NCBI GenBank assembly: GCA_021781795.1
Contig: JAJXWA010000005.1
Span: forward strand, 1 to 64,000
From: Acidobacteriota bacterium
GTDB lineage: Bacteria; Acidobacteriota; Terriglobia; Terriglobales; Acidobacteriaceae
Direction of reading: 5' to 3'
DNA: 64,000 nt
Under the pieces are notes generated by a model. That model saw only the letters and a program-made list of their open reading frames with translations. It did not search any database and was not told where the DNA came from. Made by a program: the position numbers and the translations under genes. Positions 34,196 through 42,096 of this stretch are shown here, piece by piece (position 1 is the first letter of the stretch; the number at the start of each line of letters is the position of its first letter).

Positions 34196-34573
34196 ATGTT
34201 TGAAGTTACCGTGGAGGCCGGCTTTTCCTCCGGACACTACCTCCGCAACTACAAGGGCAAGTGCGAGAATCCGCACGGCCACAACTATAAGGTCCGCGTG
34301 ACGCTCTACGGCCGCGAACTGGACGCGGCTGGCCTGCTACTCGACTTCAAACTCCTCAAGCAGGTCATGCGCCCGGTCATCGATCGCATCGACCACCAGA
34401 TGCTCAACGACCTCGAGCCCTTCACGGTGCTCAATCCCTCAGCGGAAAATCTGGCGCGCTACTTTTACGACCAGACCAATGAGCAGCTCCGCGAGATGAC
34501 TCAGGGGCGCGTCCGCGTCAAGGACTGCACCATCTGGGAAACCGATACCACCACGGCTACCTACTACGAGTAG
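34196..34573 (+). CDS. queD: 6-carboxytetrahydropterin synthase QueD (PTPS family)
   Basis: The 125-residue protein begins MFEVTVEAGFSSGHYLRNYK and has zinc ligands His14, His27 and His29 (ENPHGHNY) with the catalytic Cys23 (KCENPHGH), as in QueD/PTPS-type enzymes. It makes 6-carboxy-5,6,7,8-tetrahydropterin for queuosine biosynthesis; eukaryotic-type PTPS function is also possible. The enzyme is cytosolic. The convergent minus-strand gene ends nine bases later. Confidence 0.9.
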   Translation: MFEVTVEAGFSSGHYLRNYKGKCENPHGHNYKVRVTLYGRELDAAGLLLDFKLLKQVMRPVIDRIDHQMLNDLEPFTVLNPSAENLARYFYDQTNEQLREMTQGRVRVKDCTIWETDTTTATYYE

Positions 34574-34582
34574 GCCAGCGGG

Positions 34583-35239
34583 TCAGTTCATCGCGCTCGA
34601 GCGAGACTTGAGGTATTTGTTGAACGGGATCTCAAAGTAGAAGAGCTCGCCGCCCTTCGCGTTCTTCACCTTGTAGATATACATGCTGGATCCCTTCAGC
34701 GGGTCCGTAAGCTGCGACACGTCATAGAACAGGAAGCCCGCCTGCGTGGTGTGCGGCTCCACCACCAGCGCACCATATTCAAAGTCGTTAAAGTCCGCCT
34801 CAATGTCCTTGTTGCTGGCCTTGGGCTTCAGGTGGATGCCCGGCAGATGATTCGGCAGGGGGATCTCCCCGCCCTGTCGCTCCTTTTTCGTCATCAGCCG
34901 TTCCACGTCCTCCGGCTCCGCGGCCTGGATGCGGTCGCCCGCCGGCGTTTCGAACAAGATCCGCGCATCACGCAGAGAGATGGGCTTGTCGCCATTGTTC
35001 GTCACCATCAGCCGGATGGGCATCACGCCGTGGCTCAAATAGTCCACGCGGAACAGCTTCTCTTTTTCCTTGGTGTCATACGGGTCCACGGCAATCGCAA
35101 CCTTCTCGCTGTCGTGCACCTCCACCGCCGGAAACGACGTGGCCGGCTCTACCGGCGGCGGCGTGCGCGGCTTGTCCTTGGCGCCGGCGGCCACAACCAC
35201 GGCGACCAGAAGGAGCGGGAGCACATTGCGAACCTTCAT
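34583..35239 (-). CDS. Exported protein of unknown function
   Basis: The 218-residue protein starts MKVRNVLPLLLVAVVVAAGA (signal peptide, cleavage after AGA). The mature part has a beta-rich region with PIRLMVTNNGDKPISLRDARILF, a CARDB-like or Ig-like fold hint, and the ending SSMYIYKVKNAKGGELFYFEIPFNKYLKSRS. No family is assigned. The ATG at 35239 is chosen since the signal peptide begins there; in-frame ATG at 35266 is less suitable. It is convergent with queD and divergent from waaA. Confidence 0.78.
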   Translation of the reverse strand: MKVRNVLPLLLVAVVVAAGAKDKPRTPPPVEPATSFPAVEVHDSEKVAIAVDPYDTKEKEKLFRVDYLSHGVMPIRLMVTNNGDKPISLRDARILFETPAGDRIQAAEPEDVERLMTKKERQGGEIPLPNHLPGIHLKPKASNKDIEADFNDFEYGALVVEPHTTQAGFLFYDVSQLTDPLKGSSMYIYKVKNAKGGELFYFEIPFNKYLKSRSSAMN

Positions 35240-35296
35240 CGTGCTCGACTGTATCATTGTGTGCATTAGACAGAAAACAGGCGCATTCCGTCACGC

Positions 35297-36577
35297 ATGA
35301 TTGCATTTTTTTACAACGTGGCCTTGATCTCAGCTCTCGTGCTGGGTGCACCCTGGTGGCTCTGGCGCATAGCCACCACGCAAAAATATCGCGAAGGCCT
35401 CAGCGAACGTCTGGGCCGCGTGCCTGCTGCGCTCCGCCAGGGCAATCGCCCGGTCCTCTGGCTCCACGCAGTCTCTGTCGGTGAAATCCTCGCCGTAAGC
35501 CGCCTCGTCGAACAACTCACGCAGAGCGTCCCGGACTTCCGCCTGCTCATCTCCACCACCACGCGCACCGGTCAGGATCTAGCCCTCCAGCGCTTCGGCG
35601 CCGAGAGGGTCTTCTACTGCCCGCTTGACCTGCCCTGGGCCGTGCGTGCCTACCTGCAGGCACTTCAGCCCGCAATGCTCATTCTCGCTGAAACTGAGTT
35701 CTGGCCCAATCTGCTGCGGGGCTGTTTCCGCAGGCGCATCCCTGTCGTCGTCGTCAATGCGCGCATCTCCGACCGTTCGTGGCCGCGCTATCGCCGCCTG
35801 CGCGCTCTGTGGAGGCCACTGCTCAGCCCGCTTCGCCTCGCGCTTGCCCAAAGTGAGGCGGACGCGGAACGCCTCCGCGCTCTCGGATGTGCGCCTGACC
35901 GCGTCACGGTGAGCGGCAATCTCAAATTCGATGTCCGGGCCGCACAGGAAGCCGAAGCGACGCGCCTCTTGCGTGCAGCCGCTGGAAGCCTGCGCTTCAT
36001 CGTCGCCGGCAGCACGCTTGAGGGCGAAGAGGCTGCCCTGCTCGACGCCTGGCCGCAGCTGCTCGCTGCCTACCCCAACCTTGTGCTCGTCCTTGCCCCG
36101 CGCCACCCGGAGCGTTTTGCAGCCGTCGCCACACTACTCGACCGGTCAGGCTTCCAATGGTCGCGCCGCTCGGAGGGCATCGTCTCGCTCGCGCCCGGCC
36201 ACATCGTTCTCCTCGACACCATCGGCGAGCTTGCCTCGGTCTACTCGCTCGCCGCCGTCGCCTTCGTCGGCGGCAGCATCATTCCCGCCGGCGGACACAA
36301 TCCTCTCGAGCCCGCGCAGTTCGCTGTCCCCATCGTCATGGGGCCGCACACTGCCAACTTCCGCGCCATCACAGACGATCTCGTCGCCCACGACGCAGTG
36401 CGCATCGCCACCGGCGAGAGCCTCGCGGAAGCCCTGCTCGCCCTGCTCAGCGATGACCCCACGGCCTCCACGATGGGCGCGCGCGCCCGCCAGGTCTTCG
36501 AGGCCCAGGCCGGAGCCACCGCCCGCACCCGCGATGCCATCGCAAAAATCCTCGCAGAGCGGAGGATGAGAGCATGA
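35297..36577 (+). CDS. waaA: 3-deoxy-D-manno-octulosonic acid transferase WaaA (KdtA)
   Basis: The 426-residue GT30-type enzyme begins with a membrane anchor (MIAFFYNVALISALVLGAPW) and has the HAVSVGE catalytic-base motif (Glu63), the AETEFWPNL motif and a C-terminal donor-site GGSIIPAGGHNPLEPA. It transfers Kdo residues to lipid A precursor on the inner face of the membrane. It overlaps lpxK by four bases (ATGA) and starts the LPS inner-core gene set. Confidence 0.93.
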   Translation: MIAFFYNVALISALVLGAPWWLWRIATTQKYREGLSERLGRVPAALRQGNRPVLWLHAVSVGEILAVSRLVEQLTQSVPDFRLLISTTTRTGQDLALQRFGAERVFYCPLDLPWAVRAYLQALQPAMLILAETEFWPNLLRGCFRRRIPVVVVNARISDRSWPRYRRLRALWRPLLSPLRLALAQSEADAERLRALGCAPDRVTVSGNLKFDVRAAQEAEATRLLRAAAGSLRFIVAGSTLEGEEAALLDAWPQLLAAYPNLVLVLAPRHPERFAAVATLLDRSGFQWSRRSEGIVSLAPGHIVLLDTIGELASVYSLAAVAFVGGSIIPAGGHNPLEPAQFAVPIVMGPHTANFRAITDDLVAHDAVRIATGESLAEALLALLSDDPTASTMGARARQVFEAQAGATARTRDAIAKILAERRMRA

Positions 36578-37584
36578 AGCGCCCATGGCTCGCGCCGCTC
36601 GTCCCGCTCTACGCCGCCGGCGTTGCCCTGCGCGATCTGCGTCTCCGCCGCGGCTGGGAGCCAGTTCGCAAGCTCGCGTATCCCGTCCTCAGCATCGGCA
36701 ACCTCTCCGCAGGTGGCGCGGGCAAAACACCCCTCGCCATCGCGCTCGCCCAGCTGCTCGCGCACCGCGGCTTCCACATCGACATCCTGTCCCGCGGTTA
36801 CGGCCGCACCTCCACCCAGCCCATGCGCGTCGACCCTGAGGGCACAGCACAGCTCTTCGGCGATGAGCCTTTACAGATGGCGCGTGCCGGCATCCCCGTC
36901 TACGTCGCCCCGCAGCGCTACGACGCGGGCCTGCTCGCTGAGAAGAATGCAGCAGTGCAGTACGATTCCGCTTCCGGACACAGCCCGTCTGCTCATATTT
37001 TGGACGACGGCTTCCAACACCGCCAGCTCGCCCGCGACCTCGACATCCTGCTCCTCAACCGCGAAGACTGGCAGGACACGCTTCTGCCCGCCGGCAACCT
37101 GCGCGAGCCCCTGCGTTCGGCAGCGCGCGCCCATGTCCTTGCCATCCCCGCCGAGGATCCAACCCTCGAAGCTGACCTGCGCGCAAGCGGCCTCAAGACT
37201 CCCATCTGGCGTATCCACCGACAAATGAACGTCCCTGCATGCGACGGCCCCATCGCCGCCTTCTGCGGCATCGCCCGTCCAGGGCAGTTCTTTGCCGGGC
37301 TTGAAGCGAAAGGCAGCAAACTCGTTCTGCGCCGCGCCTTCTCTGACCACCACCGCTATAGCGCCGCCGATCTGGAAAAGCTCGCCGCGGAAGCGCGCGC
37401 CGCAGGCGCCACCGCGCTAATCACCACCGAAAAAGACGCCGTCCGCATCGGGCCGTCCCCGCAGACCCTTCACGGCCTGCCCCTGCGCATAGTCACACTC
37501 GCAGTACACATTGAAGGCGAAAACCAGGCCGCGAACTGGCTGGTCGAAAGGCTTATGCGAGCATCTCAGCGGTGCGCCTTGTGA
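36574..37584 (+). CDS. lpxK: Tetraacyldisaccharide 4'-kinase LpxK
   Basis: The 336-residue protein has an N-terminal membrane-proximal helix, Walker A SAGGAGKT (45-52), and the LpxK-specific ILDDGFQH motif. It phosphorylates the 4' position of the tetraacyldisaccharide lipid A precursor. GGAGG is nine bases before the ATG at 36574. It is translationally coupled to waaA and followed by a heptosyltransferase 12 bases later. Confidence 0.94.
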   Translation: MKRPWLAPLVPLYAAGVALRDLRLRRGWEPVRKLAYPVLSIGNLSAGGAGKTPLAIALAQLLAHRGFHIDILSRGYGRTSTQPMRVDPEGTAQLFGDEPLQMARAGIPVYVAPQRYDAGLLAEKNAAVQYDSASGHSPSAHILDDGFQHRQLARDLDILLLNREDWQDTLLPAGNLREPLRSAARAHVLAIPAEDPTLEADLRASGLKTPIWRIHRQMNVPACDGPIAAFCGIARPGQFFAGLEAKGSKLVLRRAFSDHHRYSAADLEKLAAEARAAGATALITTEKDAVRIGPSPQTLHGLPLRIVTLAVHIEGENQAANWLVERLMRASQRCAL

Positions 37585-37596
37585 GAAAATCGTAGT

Positions 37597-38661
37597 TTGC
37601 AAACGCAGTCCAAGTTCCGCCTTCTCGTGGTCCGCCTCGGCGCCATGGGCGACATCCTCCACGCCCTGCCTGCCGTCACCGCACTCCGCAAGGCGCATCC
37701 CTCCTGGGTCATCGACTGGGTCATCGAGCCCCGCTGGCGCGCGTTGCTCTCCGCGCCACAGGCCTCCGCCCGCGACGCGACCCTCCAGCCCATCGTTGAT
37801 CGCCTTCACTTCGCCTCTACCAAAGACTGGCGTCGCAAGCCGCTTTCCTCCGGTACCCTCCAGCAGATCCGCCAGTTGCGCTCCGGCTTGCGCGAAGGCC
37901 ACTATGATGTCGTCCTCGACCTCCAGGGCTCGATCCGTTCCGCCATCCTCGGCCGCATGGCCGGCGCACGCCGTCGCATCGGCGAGGCCGAGCCGCGCGA
38001 GCGACCCGCGCACTGGTTCTTCACCGAGCGCGTAGCAACCCGCGGCGCGCACGTCATCGAACAGGATGTCGAACTCGCTTCCGCCATCGCAGGCGACGCG
38101 CTCGAGCCCGTCCAGCCCATCCTTCCCGTCGACCCCGACGCCGAAGCCTGGGCCGAGTCACTCCTCGGCCCCTCCAGCCAGCCCATCGTGCTCATCAATC
38201 CCGGTGCCGGATGGGGCGCCAAGCGCTGGCCACCCGCGCGCTACGGCCTCGTCGCCCGATCACTCGCACTGCGCGGCCTTCGCATCCTCGTCAACGCCGG
38301 CCCCGGTGAAGTCGCGCTCGCCGGCGAAATCGTGCAGCACTCCGGCGGCATGGCCTCTGTCCTGGCGCCGTCGCTGGAGCAACTCATCGCCGTCACCCGT
38401 CGCGTCGCCCTCGTGATTGCAGGCGACACCGGCCCGCTCCACCTCGCCTGCGCGCTCGGCAAGCCCGTCGTCGGCATCTACGGACCCACCGACCCCAGCC
38501 GCAATGGTCCTTTCGGATCGCCTCTCCGCGTCCTGCGCCACCCCGAGAGCCGCCGCGACCACAGCCGTCATGACGCCCCCGAGGCTGGCCTGCTTACCAT
38601 CCAGCCCGAGGACGTGCTGCGCGCAGCCAATGAACTGCTTTATCCTGAGGCGTCCGCATGA
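37597..38661 (+). CDS. waaC: LPS heptosyltransferase (GT9), WaaC-like
   Basis: The 354-residue protein begins with TTG at 37597 (MQTQSKFRLLVVRLGAMGDI). It shows the GT9 features RLGAMGDILHALPAV, WVIEPRW, LINPGAGWGAKRWP and GDTGPLHLACALGKPVVGIYGPTDPSRNGP. Based on the N-terminal WVIEPRW (as in heptosyltransferase I) I use waaC; heptosyltransferase II or another core glycosyltransferase cannot be excluded. It adds heptose (or a related sugar) to the Kdo of the inner core. It overlaps the next gene by four bases. Confidence 0.85.
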   Translation: MQTQSKFRLLVVRLGAMGDILHALPAVTALRKAHPSWVIDWVIEPRWRALLSAPQASARDATLQPIVDRLHFASTKDWRRKPLSSGTLQQIRQLRSGLREGHYDVVLDLQGSIRSAILGRMAGARRRIGEAEPRERPAHWFFTERVATRGAHVIEQDVELASAIAGDALEPVQPILPVDPDAEAWAESLLGPSSQPIVLINPGAGWGAKRWPPARYGLVARSLALRGLRILVNAGPGEVALAGEIVQHSGGMASVLAPSLEQLIAVTRRVALVIAGDTGPLHLACALGKPVVGIYGPTDPSRNGPFGSPLRVLRHPESRRDHSRHDAPEAGLLTIQPEDVLRAANELLYPEASA

Positions 38662-39296
38662 CCAAGACCGGCCCTACATCCGCGCCACTGCCAGACCCTC
38701 AGCCGCACGACTGGATCGCGCGCTGGCAGCGCATCGCCCGCCGCATCCGTGTGCCGCTCGGCTTTCTCACTGCGGCCGTTTATGTCTTCGATCTTTGGAG
38801 CCGCGCCCCGCGGCCAGCCGCCATCGCCTGGAGTCTTGCCCTCGTCCTTCCAGGCCTCTGGCTCCGTGGATACGCCGCCGGCTACGTCAAAAAGAATCGC
38901 GAACTCACCCAGACCGGCCCCTATGCCCGTACCCGTAACCCGTTGTATCTGGGCTCGATGCTCATCGCTTTCGGCTTTGCCCTCGCCTTGCTGAGCTGGC
39001 CGGTCACCTTGCTCCTCGCCTTCGGCTTTCTCGTCATTTACGTCCCGGTCATCGCCTCGGAGGAGCGCTTCCTGCGCGCCACTTTCCCCGACTTCGACGC
39101 CTACTGCCGCCGCGTTCCGCGCCTGCTTCCGCGCCTCACCGCGGCTCCGGCCCCAGCCGGTCAGTCGGGCAGCTTTTCCTTTCCCCTCTACCTCAAACAC
39201 CGCGAGTACAATGCACTTATAGGAGCCGCACTGCTCTACCTCTGCCTGCTCTTTTTGCGGCCGGCTCTTGGCGCCTTGGCGCATGGTCTCGGGTAG
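38658..39296 (+). CDS. Isoprenylcysteine-carboxyl-methyltransferase-like (ICMT/PEMT) membrane methyltransferase
   Basis: The 212-residue protein has four membrane helices and the conserved C-terminal motif RTRNPLYLGSMLIAFGFA followed by EERFLRATFPDFDAYCRRVPR, which form the SAM-binding site of ICMT/phospholipid-methyltransferase-type enzymes. The substrate is unknown: bacterial members methylate lipids, thiols or unknown compounds. Position in the waaA-lpxK-heptosyltransferase operon (ATGA overlap) suggests envelope lipid work, but this is inference. Confidence 0.85.
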   Translation: MTKTGPTSAPLPDPQPHDWIARWQRIARRIRVPLGFLTAAVYVFDLWSRAPRPAAIAWSLALVLPGLWLRGYAAGYVKKNRELTQTGPYARTRNPLYLGSMLIAFGFALALLSWPVTLLLAFGFLVIYVPVIASEERFLRATFPDFDAYCRRVPRLLPRLTAAPAPAGQSGSFSFPLYLKHREYNALIGAALLYLCLLFLRPALGALAHGLG

Positions 39297-39353
39297 CCTG
39301 CTATCCAACCACCCCATTTTTGAGTTGCGAGATAAAGGAGCCAGGCGCTGCCC

Positions 39354-40124
39354 GTGACGAAGTTCAACCCTATCCAGACTCTTCTATGTCTCATCGCTCT
39401 GGCCGTTGCGTCACCTGCGCAGCAGATTCCGCCCCTCGCTCCGCCTCAGCCCGCATTTCCCCTGCCGGTGCACAAGACCCTTACCTACGCCGTTGACTGG
39501 CGCGTCTTTCCCGCCGGCACCGCCACCGTCCACTTTGACCAGCTTGGCGACCGCGAACGCATCACCGCCAACGCCTTCACCACGGGCGCAATCAACCTGC
39601 TCTTCCACGTCAACGACCACTTCCAGTCCACCGTGGACCGCGCCAAAGGCTGCACCTACCAGTTCGACAAACAGACCGTCGAGGGCCGCCGCCAGATCAA
39701 CTCCAACCTGCGCATCGATTACGCGGCCGGCAAGTCGATTCTCGATGAGAAAAATGTCGTCAAGAATGAGAGCAAGCACGTCGAGTCGCCCATCCCCGGC
39801 TGCATGACCGACCTGCTCACCGGCGTCTTCTACACCGCCACGCAGCCGCTGGTCGTGGGGCAGAGCTTCGTAGTGCCCATCGTGGACGCCATGCACAACG
39901 TCCCGGTCACCATCAAGGTCGAGGGCCGCGAAGAGATTAAGACGCCGCTCGGCACCTTCAAGACCATCCGCGTGCAGCCTACCGCTGCCGCCGGCGTCGT
40001 GAAAAATCGCGGCAACATCTGGATCTGGTACACCGACGACGACCGCCACCTGCCCGTGCAGATGCGCGCCCGCCTCTTCTGGGGCACCATCACCTTCCGT
40101 CTCACTGGCAACGAAGACAAGTAG
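39354..40124 (+). CDS. DUF3108 family exported protein
   Basis: The 256-residue protein has a signal peptide (MTKFNPIQTLLCLIALAVAS, cleavage after SPAQQ) and the DUF3108 pattern: LTYAVDWRVFPAGTATVHFDQ, TYQFDKQTVEGRR, GCMTDLLTGVFYTATQPLVVGQSFVVPIVDAMHNVPVTIKVEGREEI, TPLGTFKTIRVQP and a final WYTDDDRHLPVQMRARLFWGTITFRL. The family is periplasmic and of unknown function, sometimes linked to lipid A or polysaccharide loci. A GTG at 39354 starts it; the ribosome binding site is weak. Triple hairpins follow the stop. Confidence 0.85.
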   Translation: MTKFNPIQTLLCLIALAVASPAQQIPPLAPPQPAFPLPVHKTLTYAVDWRVFPAGTATVHFDQLGDRERITANAFTTGAINLLFHVNDHFQSTVDRAKGCTYQFDKQTVEGRRQINSNLRIDYAAGKSILDEKNVVKNESKHVESPIPGCMTDLLTGVFYTATQPLVVGQSFVVPIVDAMHNVPVTIKVEGREEIKTPLGTFKTIRVQPTAAAGVVKNRGNIWIWYTDDDRHLPVQMRARLFWGTITFRLTGNEDK

Positions 40125-40131
40125 GAACCAA

Positions 40132-40199
40132 CCCGAGAAAATCGTTTCGTTTTCTCGGGAATCGGGCGGCGCAAGCCGCACCCCCCGCACCGCAGGTGC
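40132..40199. repeat. Three tandem hairpins between convergent genes (possible bidirectional terminator)
   Basis: In 68 bases three perfect inverted repeats follow one another: CCCGAGAAAA (40132-40141) with TTTTCTCGGG (40150-40159); GCGGC (40166-40170) with GCCGC (40175-40179) around GCAA; GCACC (40187-40191) with GGTGC (40195-40199). The first has a run of T in its loop side and could terminate transcripts from either side. The third runs up to the stop codon of the minus-strand gene. A dispersed repeat is another explanation. Confidence 0.6.
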
Positions 40200-40517
40200 C
40201 TACTGCATCCGGAACCGCTCCCGCATCAGCCGCTGCAGCCGCGGCCAGTAGATGAGGTTGAAGGCGAGTTCCTTCTCGGGAAACATCCCCAGCGCCACAC
40301 GCCGCGTATCGGCCACCATCTCGGAGGCCTCTTCCACCGTCAGCGTCATGTCCTGCGCGATCACCTGCGTCACCATATTCAGCACCATCTGCAGGCGGCG
40401 AATCTTGCGGCTCTCTTCTTTCAGCTCGTCGGGAGATTGCGCCGGCTCAGGCGCGACGATTGGGTCAGGCGAATAGGCGTCAGCGTGCGCGCCTCGGGGA
40501 AGCTCCGTGGATCCCAT
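40200..40517 (-). CDS. Hypothetical protein (105 residues)
   Basis: The product starts MGSTELPRGAHADAYSPDPI and has a Pro/Ala/Glu-rich N-terminal part, then predicted helices (EESRKIRRLQMVLNMVTQVI; TVEEASEMVADTRRVALGMFPEKELAFNLIYWPRLQRLMRERF). No signal peptide or membrane segment. GGAGG is nine bases before the ATG at 40517, a strong site, so the gene is real. It could be a helical regulator or structural protein; I do not recognise a family. It is convergent with the DUF3108 gene across the hairpins. Confidence 0.78.
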   Translation of the reverse strand: MGSTELPRGAHADAYSPDPIVAPEPAQSPDELKEESRKIRRLQMVLNMVTQVIAQDMTLTVEEASEMVADTRRVALGMFPEKELAFNLIYWPRLQRLMRERFRMQ

Positions 40518-40590
40518 GCGGCAATTCCTCCTTCGGCATTGGACGAAACAGCGTGCTTGTTGTGCATCCTAGCACTCGTGTCAACCCCTC

Positions 40591-41919
40591 CTACCCTTGG
40601 AGCCATTCCGAAGAGCCTCCAAGCGAGTCAGACCTGCGCGAGACTTCGCCCTGTATCAACGCCTCAAGACTCGCCACCGCGCCCGCCAGCCCGGGTTCGC
40701 CTCGCAAATGCGTCGACGCGGCCTTTGCACTCCTCGCTATGGACCGGTCATTCTGCAGCCGGTCCAGTGCATCCGCAGCCCGGTCCGTCGAGTAGCGGTG
40801 CTTCGGAATGCAAAGCGCGCCACCACGCCGTTCCGCCCGCAGGCCGTTATCCGGCTGATCCCATCCCCACGGCACACACAGCATCGGCCGCCCCGCGCGA
40901 AGCGCTTGCGCCGTCGTTCCCGAGCCGCCTTGATGCACAATCACCGCAGCCGCAGGAAACACCTCAGAGTACGGCACGTACGGCAGCGAAAGAATCGACG
41001 ACGTAATCCATTCCATTTCGCGTGTCGCTCCAATGAGAATCGCCCGCGCAGAAAGCCGCCGCGCTACCTCGATACTCGTCGCGTAGAAGCTACCCGGATG
41101 ACTCACCGCGGTCGAACCGAGCGTAAACACAATCGGCGCATTGCCCGATTCGAGAAAGCGCCGGATTGTCTCACTTAGCTGCGGGGCCATCGTCTGCCCG
41201 TCATAAAACACAAACCCAGGCTGCACCGTCTGGCTCGGCCAATCCCGTTGCGGCGTGGCAAGCCACGATGAAAACAAAGCCAGCACCCGATACGGCGAAA
41301 ACTTGTCGCGCACCAGCGGATCGCATTCCTCCGTCAGGTGCTCCTGCTCGCGCAACTCCCGCACGGGATTCCACCAGTGCTGCGTGCCCCACCGCGCAAA
41401 GTTCAGCAGCGCGCGATACGGCACATGGCCTGCTTTCCGCACCGCCATCATCCATGGAACATTCACCAGGACCGAAGGATCACGCGTCGAAAAGAACGAG
41501 CAGGGTGAAAGGATCAGCGATGCCCAGCGCAATCCCAGCTTCTCTGCCACCAGCGGAGCCGCAAAGGCCAACTCTCCAGCGACCATCAGGTCCGCGCCAT
41601 CCACCGCAGCCAGCAGGTCTGCGTACGAGTCCCGCAGATGCGGCAGGATGAGCCGCCGGAACAAGATCTCCGGACCCGTTTTAAGCTCCTCACATTGCCC
41701 AATCAGCTCCGGCGCCGTCGGATCCCAATCCGGTCGCATCGGGCAAAATCCCATCCCGAGCCGCTCCACCCGGCTCCGATAGAACTCCGTCGTGATGATT
41801 TTGATGGCATGCCCGCGACGCTTCAGCTCCACTCCCAGTGCGAGGCACGGGTGCAGGTCGCCCAGAGACCCGAGCGTCACAAAGGCAATCGTCTTCTGCC
41901 GAGCGCCGGAGACTGCCAT
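40591..41919 (-). CDS. UGT-superfamily (GT1/GT28-like) glycosyltransferase
   Basis: The 442-residue protein has the N-terminal GSLGDLHPCLALGVELKRRGH acceptor-side loop and, near 325-390, the UGT/MurG-like donor-site motif VHQGGSGTTAQALRAGRPMLCVPWGWDQPDNG. It probably transfers a nucleotide-activated sugar to a small hydrophobic acceptor such as a carotenoid, hopanoid or macrolide. No acceptor-defining neighbour is visible. It starts MAVSGARQKT at 41919, divergent from mnmG. Confidence 0.84.
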   Translation of the reverse strand: MAVSGARQKTIAFVTLGSLGDLHPCLALGVELKRRGHAIKIITTEFYRSRVERLGMGFCPMRPDWDPTAPELIGQCEELKTGPEILFRRLILPHLRDSYADLLAAVDGADLMVAGELAFAAPLVAEKLGLRWASLILSPCSFFSTRDPSVLVNVPWMMAVRKAGHVPYRALLNFARWGTQHWWNPVRELREQEHLTEECDPLVRDKFSPYRVLALFSSWLATPQRDWPSQTVQPGFVFYDGQTMAPQLSETIRRFLESGNAPIVFTLGSTAVSHPGSFYATSIEVARRLSARAILIGATREMEWITSSILSLPYVPYSEVFPAAAVIVHQGGSGTTAQALRAGRPMLCVPWGWDQPDNGLRAERRGGALCIPKHRYSTDRAADALDRLQNDRSIARSAKAASTHLRGEPGLAGAVASLEALIQGEVSRRSDSLGGSSEWLQG

Positions 41920-42096
41920 TCAGCCCGTCAACCCCGGATTGTGTTGTGCAAGGGATGGGGGCAGCACGGGCCCATCCTACAGGAGCAGGAGGCAAAAACT
42001 CCACTTGCTTCTCTGTGGCGACGCCCCGCCCTTTGATCCGCAGGCCTGTAAGCCTCTCGCCCCAGGAAATTGGCAAATCCGTACAATAGAAGCTGA

